Shown here one piece after another: positions 60,034 to 64,000 of a stretch of DNA of 64,000 bases (positions within the stretch are counted from its first letter, which is position 1; each line of letters starts with the position of its first letter). The stretch is taken from positions 8,050,501-8,114,500 of the forward strand of contig NC_037092.1 in the NCBI RefSeq assembly GCF_002994745.2, given 5' to 3'. The notes under the pieces were generated by a model. The model searched no databases, was not told the origin of the DNA, and worked only from the letters and a program-made list of their open reading frames with translations. Both the position numbers and the translations under genes were made by a program. The DNA comes from Rosa chinensis (Eukaryota > Streptophyta > Magnoliopsida > Rosales > Rosaceae).

Positions 60034-60942
60034 GTAACAATATATGAGTTTGATTTGATATATATAAGACTGTGAACTTACTAGTTTAGTTATCCAACTG
60101 TGTTCGCCTTTTAGTTATTTACCTCGGTAAAGGTTTTGTAATAGAACTTAGAGAAAATTAGAAAAAAACCCAAAAAATGAAGCTCCTTTTAAGGGAAACC
60201 CAATCATATGTTTTCTTTTAATCTACACCCATTCACATAATTAAACCTACCGTATAGGTTTGAAGTCTATAATTAAGTTATTTTCTCTTTTTTTTTGTTT
60301 GACTATTTTACCCCTCTCGTCGAAGAAGGAAAAAATTCCTCAAATATAGGTGTTTTTTTTTTTAATTTAAATATGGCATCAGTTATAAACACAAATTAGA
60401 ATTTAATACCATCAATTTATTTTTCCTGATTTAAAAACGATTACTTGCCTTACTTATTGCATATCTCTTCCTTTTTTATTTGACCTATATATTTGCCATT
60501 TTTTAGTAGATATGTTTGTGTAGATAATCCTATTATTAAATATGTCAACGTGATTAATTGCCTTAATTATTGTATGTAACTGATGCCATATTTTAGGAGA
60601 TATGTTTGTGTAGATATTCCTTATTTAAAAAGATTAATTGTCTTAATTATTGTATATCTCTTCCTTTCCGATTTGATCTTTATATTAGCTATTTTTAAGT
60701 AGATGTGGTTGTGTAGATATTCCTATTAGATTTCGTAGATTTCTCAATCTGATTAAACAACCTTTTGTGGAGGTATTCCTATCATGTAGTGATTAAACAT
60801 CCTCTCATCAAGGTATGTCATTTTGCTTTTCTTGTTTTCCCTTTTTTTGAATGAAATTTGATTCCCCATTCCAATAAGCGTAGGTATAGAATCAATATTC
60901 CATGTTCATTAATTTTCCATAATAGGGTCCATGTTATTGTAG
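60034..60942. other. Intron 16 of copy 5 and the presumed left end of a MuDR-type element
   Basis: No exon is seen. A MULE-like terminus may start near 60151 with GAGAAAATTAGAAAAAAACC, but the matching right end is not in the window, so I cannot fix the border. The rest is AT-rich with repeated words such as GATATGTTTGTGTAGATA near 60508 and 60600. Confidence 0.4.
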
Positions 60943-63181
60943 ATGATGGAGGGTGCAATCATTGCAAGGACCAGCTTTGATTCAAAAACAGTAGCATTTC
61001 CAATTTATAGTCACACTACATATAAGGATATATGTGAGGAAATATGTTCTAGATTTAAGGGATTTGGTGGTGGAGATGCTGAATTGTCGTATGCATTTGA
61101 AGGTTACTCAGCATGCTTGCTGCAAACAGACATGGATGTCCAAATGATGTATCTATCACTTTCAAGTGCAAACATATCATCTGTGGATATAAATGTTAAC
61201 TTGTCTATGGTATCTCCCGGGGAAAATTGTGGTAACATTGCTCACAAGTCTCCATATTTAAGCCTTGAACCAGACACCCCTGATGATGTGAACCACCATT
61301 TTGGGAAGTTTGCCACACCTACTGGAAAGAAGTATTTGTCTAGTGACTGGAAGAACTATATTATGTGTGTTGGGCAAAAATTTGAGGGTGGTGTCAATGA
61401 CTTTAGAGAAAAGCTAGCCAAGTATGCAATTGAAAAGGGTTTTCGTTATAAATGCGTGAAAAATGAACCATCACGTGTCACTGCTGTTTGTCATAAGAGG
61501 AACAGTGAAGGATGCTTGTGGAATGTTCATGCGACTCTCAATCGTACAAATGATTTTTTTTACATTCGACAATTGAACAATGAGCACACGTGCAATGGTC
61601 ACATCCGTGATAGTAGAAGCCCTTTAATGGGATCAAAAATTGTGTCATCAGTTTTGGCGAATCAGGTTCGAAGTAGTCCCCTCATAAGACCAGTCGACAT
61701 TGTTAGGGATTTCAAGAGGAATTATGGGCTGGAGATTTCATACTACAATGCGTGGAAGGGTAAAGAGATGGCGAAAAAGTGTGTCCATGGTGATGAGGCA
61801 CTGTCATATAAACATATGGAGTGGTATGTTAATGAGTTGGTTAAGACAAATCCCGGATCTTACGCTAACCTGGAATGTGATGCAGACCACCGTTTTGTAC
61901 GGATGTTCATCTCATTTCAAGGGTGCATCGAGGGGTTCAAACACTGCATACCTATTCTTGCTCTTGATGGTACGTTTATTAAAAACAAGTACAAAGGTCA
62001 TCTACTCTCTGCCACAGGGAAAAATGGAAATAATGGTATGAAACACTTGGCCCTCTTTTTCCCTACTCTTTTTTCCCTTTTTTTTTTGAATAATTGTTGT
62101 ACCTAACGTATATGTTTACCTCTGGTGAGTAGGAATATATCCCTTGGCATATTCCATTGTCGCATCTGAGGATGAAAACAACTGGACCTGGTTCATGCAA
62201 AATTTATACCATATATTAAAGGACCAAGGCCGGACGGTTACGTTCATTTCAGATCGCTGCAAGGGGTTGCTGGAGGCTGTTTCCAAAGTGTTTCCAGACT
62301 CTCCTCATGGTTATTGTTTGCACCACTTGCAACAAAATGTTCGATCAAAGTATCCCAATTCAGTGGGTGGATCTTGGTACCGTGATCGAATGGTATCATT
62401 GTTAAATAACTGCGCATATGCTTCCACAAAGGAACAATTTGCTGAGGAATTGAAAAAGTTCAAAAAAGAAGGTGGAAAAATAGCAAGGCAGTTTTTGAAA
62501 TCACTCCCTGATGAAAATTGGTCAAATGCCTACTTCCCAGGTAAAAGGTACGGTGAGATGTGTTCAAATATAGCAGAGTCATTTAATAGCTGGGTCAGAG
62601 AAGAGCGTGAGCTCCCTATTTATGAGTTAGTCGATGGCATCCGCTTGAAGGTGATGCAGATGAATTCACAAAGGCGTTTAGAGGCTGATACATGGAACAC
62701 CTACCTATGCCCAAAGAAGGAAAAAATTGTTGACACTTTTATCGAAGTGGGAAGACATTGGGACGCGTTTCGATCAAGCAATTATGTGTTTGAAGTGCGG
62801 GAAAATTATTCTTACATGGTTGATTTGAGAAGTTACATATGTTCTTGTCATCAATGGCAAATCTTAAGCTTCCCTTGCCCACACGCTCTTGCAGCAATTT
62901 TAAAAAATGATGATAATCCTTATGACTACATTGAGGACTACTTTTCAGTTTCAGACTACAAAGAAAGTTACAGTCATCCTATAGTACCTATACCGGACGT
63001 TGAGAGGGTTGACGATTCAGCTATTGACCTTGTCTTGAAACCTCCATTGACAAAGAAACCTCCCGGCAGACCAAAAAAAAAAAGGATCCCGTCAAAGGGT
63101 GAGAACCCAAGGACAATAAAATGCGGCAGATGTGGAAGCAGTGGACGTCACAATAGGAAAACTTGCACTGCCAAGATATGA
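60943..63181 (+). CDS. MuDR-type transposase with PB1-like, DDE, SWIM and zinc-knuckle domains
   Basis: Two exons, 60943-62035 and 62133-63181, join in frame (KNGNN-G-IYPLAYS) to about 713 aa. Order: a PB1-like N-terminal region (residues ~1-85, FPIYSHTTYKDICEEI), the MuDR DNA-binding region (~150-215, FREKLAKYAIEKGFRYKCVK; GCLWNVHATL; EHTCNG), the MULE DDE core (LDGTFIKNKYKG; FISDRCKGLLEAV; CLHHLQQNV), a SWIM finger (ICSCHQWQILSFPCPHALA), a basic GRPKKKR patch and a C-terminal zinc knuckle (CGRCGSSGRHNRKTC). No break is visible. It sits in the receptor gene's intron, same strand. It could be an active MULE or a domesticated gene of the MUSTANG type, which also carries PB1. Flanking inverted repeats would decide, and I cannot see both. 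Confidence 0.85.
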
Positions 63182-64000
63182 TACATGTATTTAGTTTTTT
63201 CCTTTTCCTTTTTATGCAACGTTCTCTTATACTAATGTATGACAACTTCAAATTGGAATACACAGTTTGGTGACTTTTCATTTTTTTTTGTCTTTTGTCT
63301 CGTATGAAATTTCAACCATTACTTATAAGTTCACATTTTGTGTCTATCAATCAGGGAACAACTTAGGCACAACAAAAAGTGTGTAAAATTGCATAATTTT
63401 GTCTACTAATCAGGTTATGCATATTTTGACTAACTTTGGTAGCATAAACCCTAAATAATATTGAATACATTTGTCTATCATTCAGGTGTTTAACATTTAA
63501 TGGGTTTTAATGTACGCAACTAATTTAGGCACCTATTATCCAGGAAGTTCACAATTTGTACGTAAATTGTCCAACGACTGCCTTATGCACCTATAGCTCC
63601 GGTTTGAGGAAATGCATTCTGCTACCTACACTATATGAAACTACTTCACGACCCTCCCCCCTTATGCCTGGGGAAAATCACAAACTACCACACTTTCCCA
63701 TAATATTGCCTCCAACGTAAAGACAACCCTATACACCCCATTAACAATGTTTAATTGTGCATAAAAAATATATATTATTCAGAAAAAAAATGATTTCCAC
63801 CCGATCCATCTTGTTTTATAATCATACAAATTCTCAAACATTGCAACAAATACATGAGAAAAAGATCACTTTCCAAATGGCATTCTTGTCCCTCCCGAAC
63901 TCCTTTGATAAAGATGAACCTAACTGTCATTGTTGTTATTTAAGAACCTTCCCAAAACATGTGCTCTCTGCTGAGTCATGGCACCTTTTTTAAAGGTAGA
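63182..64000. other. 3' flank of the MuDR-type gene
   Basis: AT-rich sequence without a gene. I see no receptor exon and no inverted copy of the sequence near 60151 before the window ends. Confidence 0.5.

Overview
This is a stretch of plant (eudicot) nuclear DNA. The genes are split into many short exons with GT-AG introns, the background is AT-rich, and there are long (TA)n and (GT)n microsatellites and many plant-type transposons. A Rosaceae-like species is my guess from the overall look of the repeats, but nothing here proves it. There is no bacterial or organellar signature.

The backbone is a same-strand array of five leucine-rich-repeat receptor kinases of the malectin-containing type (LRR-RLK subfamily VIII-2: signal peptide, N-cap, LRRs with one repeat per ~72-bp exon, malectin domain, membrane segment, Ser/Thr kinase). 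Copy 1 (1-2373) is cut by the window edge. Copies 2 (15548-22464), 3 (24488-31401) and 4 (34561-41541) are complete 24-exon genes with almost identical exon lengths. Copy 2 and copy 4 each give an in-frame 1013-aa product. Copy 3 has a 1-bp deletion that shortens only the C-terminal tail. Copy 5 (50081 to beyond the window) is more divergent. Its first exon is separated from the next by a 7-kb intron full of transposons, and its LRR exons end at 60033, where another transposon begins.

The spaces between the genes are filled with transposons, many of which can be delimited to the base. Between copies 1 and 2: a degenerate hAT-like insertion (2484-3002), a full MULE (3756-9288) whose transposase carries a C-terminal OTU-type cysteine protease domain, a 5'-truncated LINE (9311-11300), a second LINE-like retroposon with a 15-bp target-site duplication (11344-12556), and a Pack-MULE (12895-14530) carrying a UDP-glycosyltransferase fragment. 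The spacer between copies 3 and 4 (32443-34560) is a duplicate of this spacer without those insertions, so it shows the empty sites. Between copies 4 and 5: an RRP12-like pseudogene (41958-44079) broken by a hAT MITE and a TRIM, then a microsatellite-rich block with palindromic MITEs, duplicated GC-rich elements and a 3.15-kb long-TIR element (46042-49193).

Intron 1 of copy 5 holds two three-level nests. The first is hAT > hAT-like > Helitron (50324-52554). The second is hAT > MULE > hAT (52956-56575), with a clean 8-, 9- and 8-bp target duplication at the three levels. A MuDR-type transposase with intact exons (60943-63181) sits in the intron after the last visible LRR exon. The receptor kinases probably act at the cell surface. 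The rest of the window records successive transposon activity in and around a tandem receptor array.
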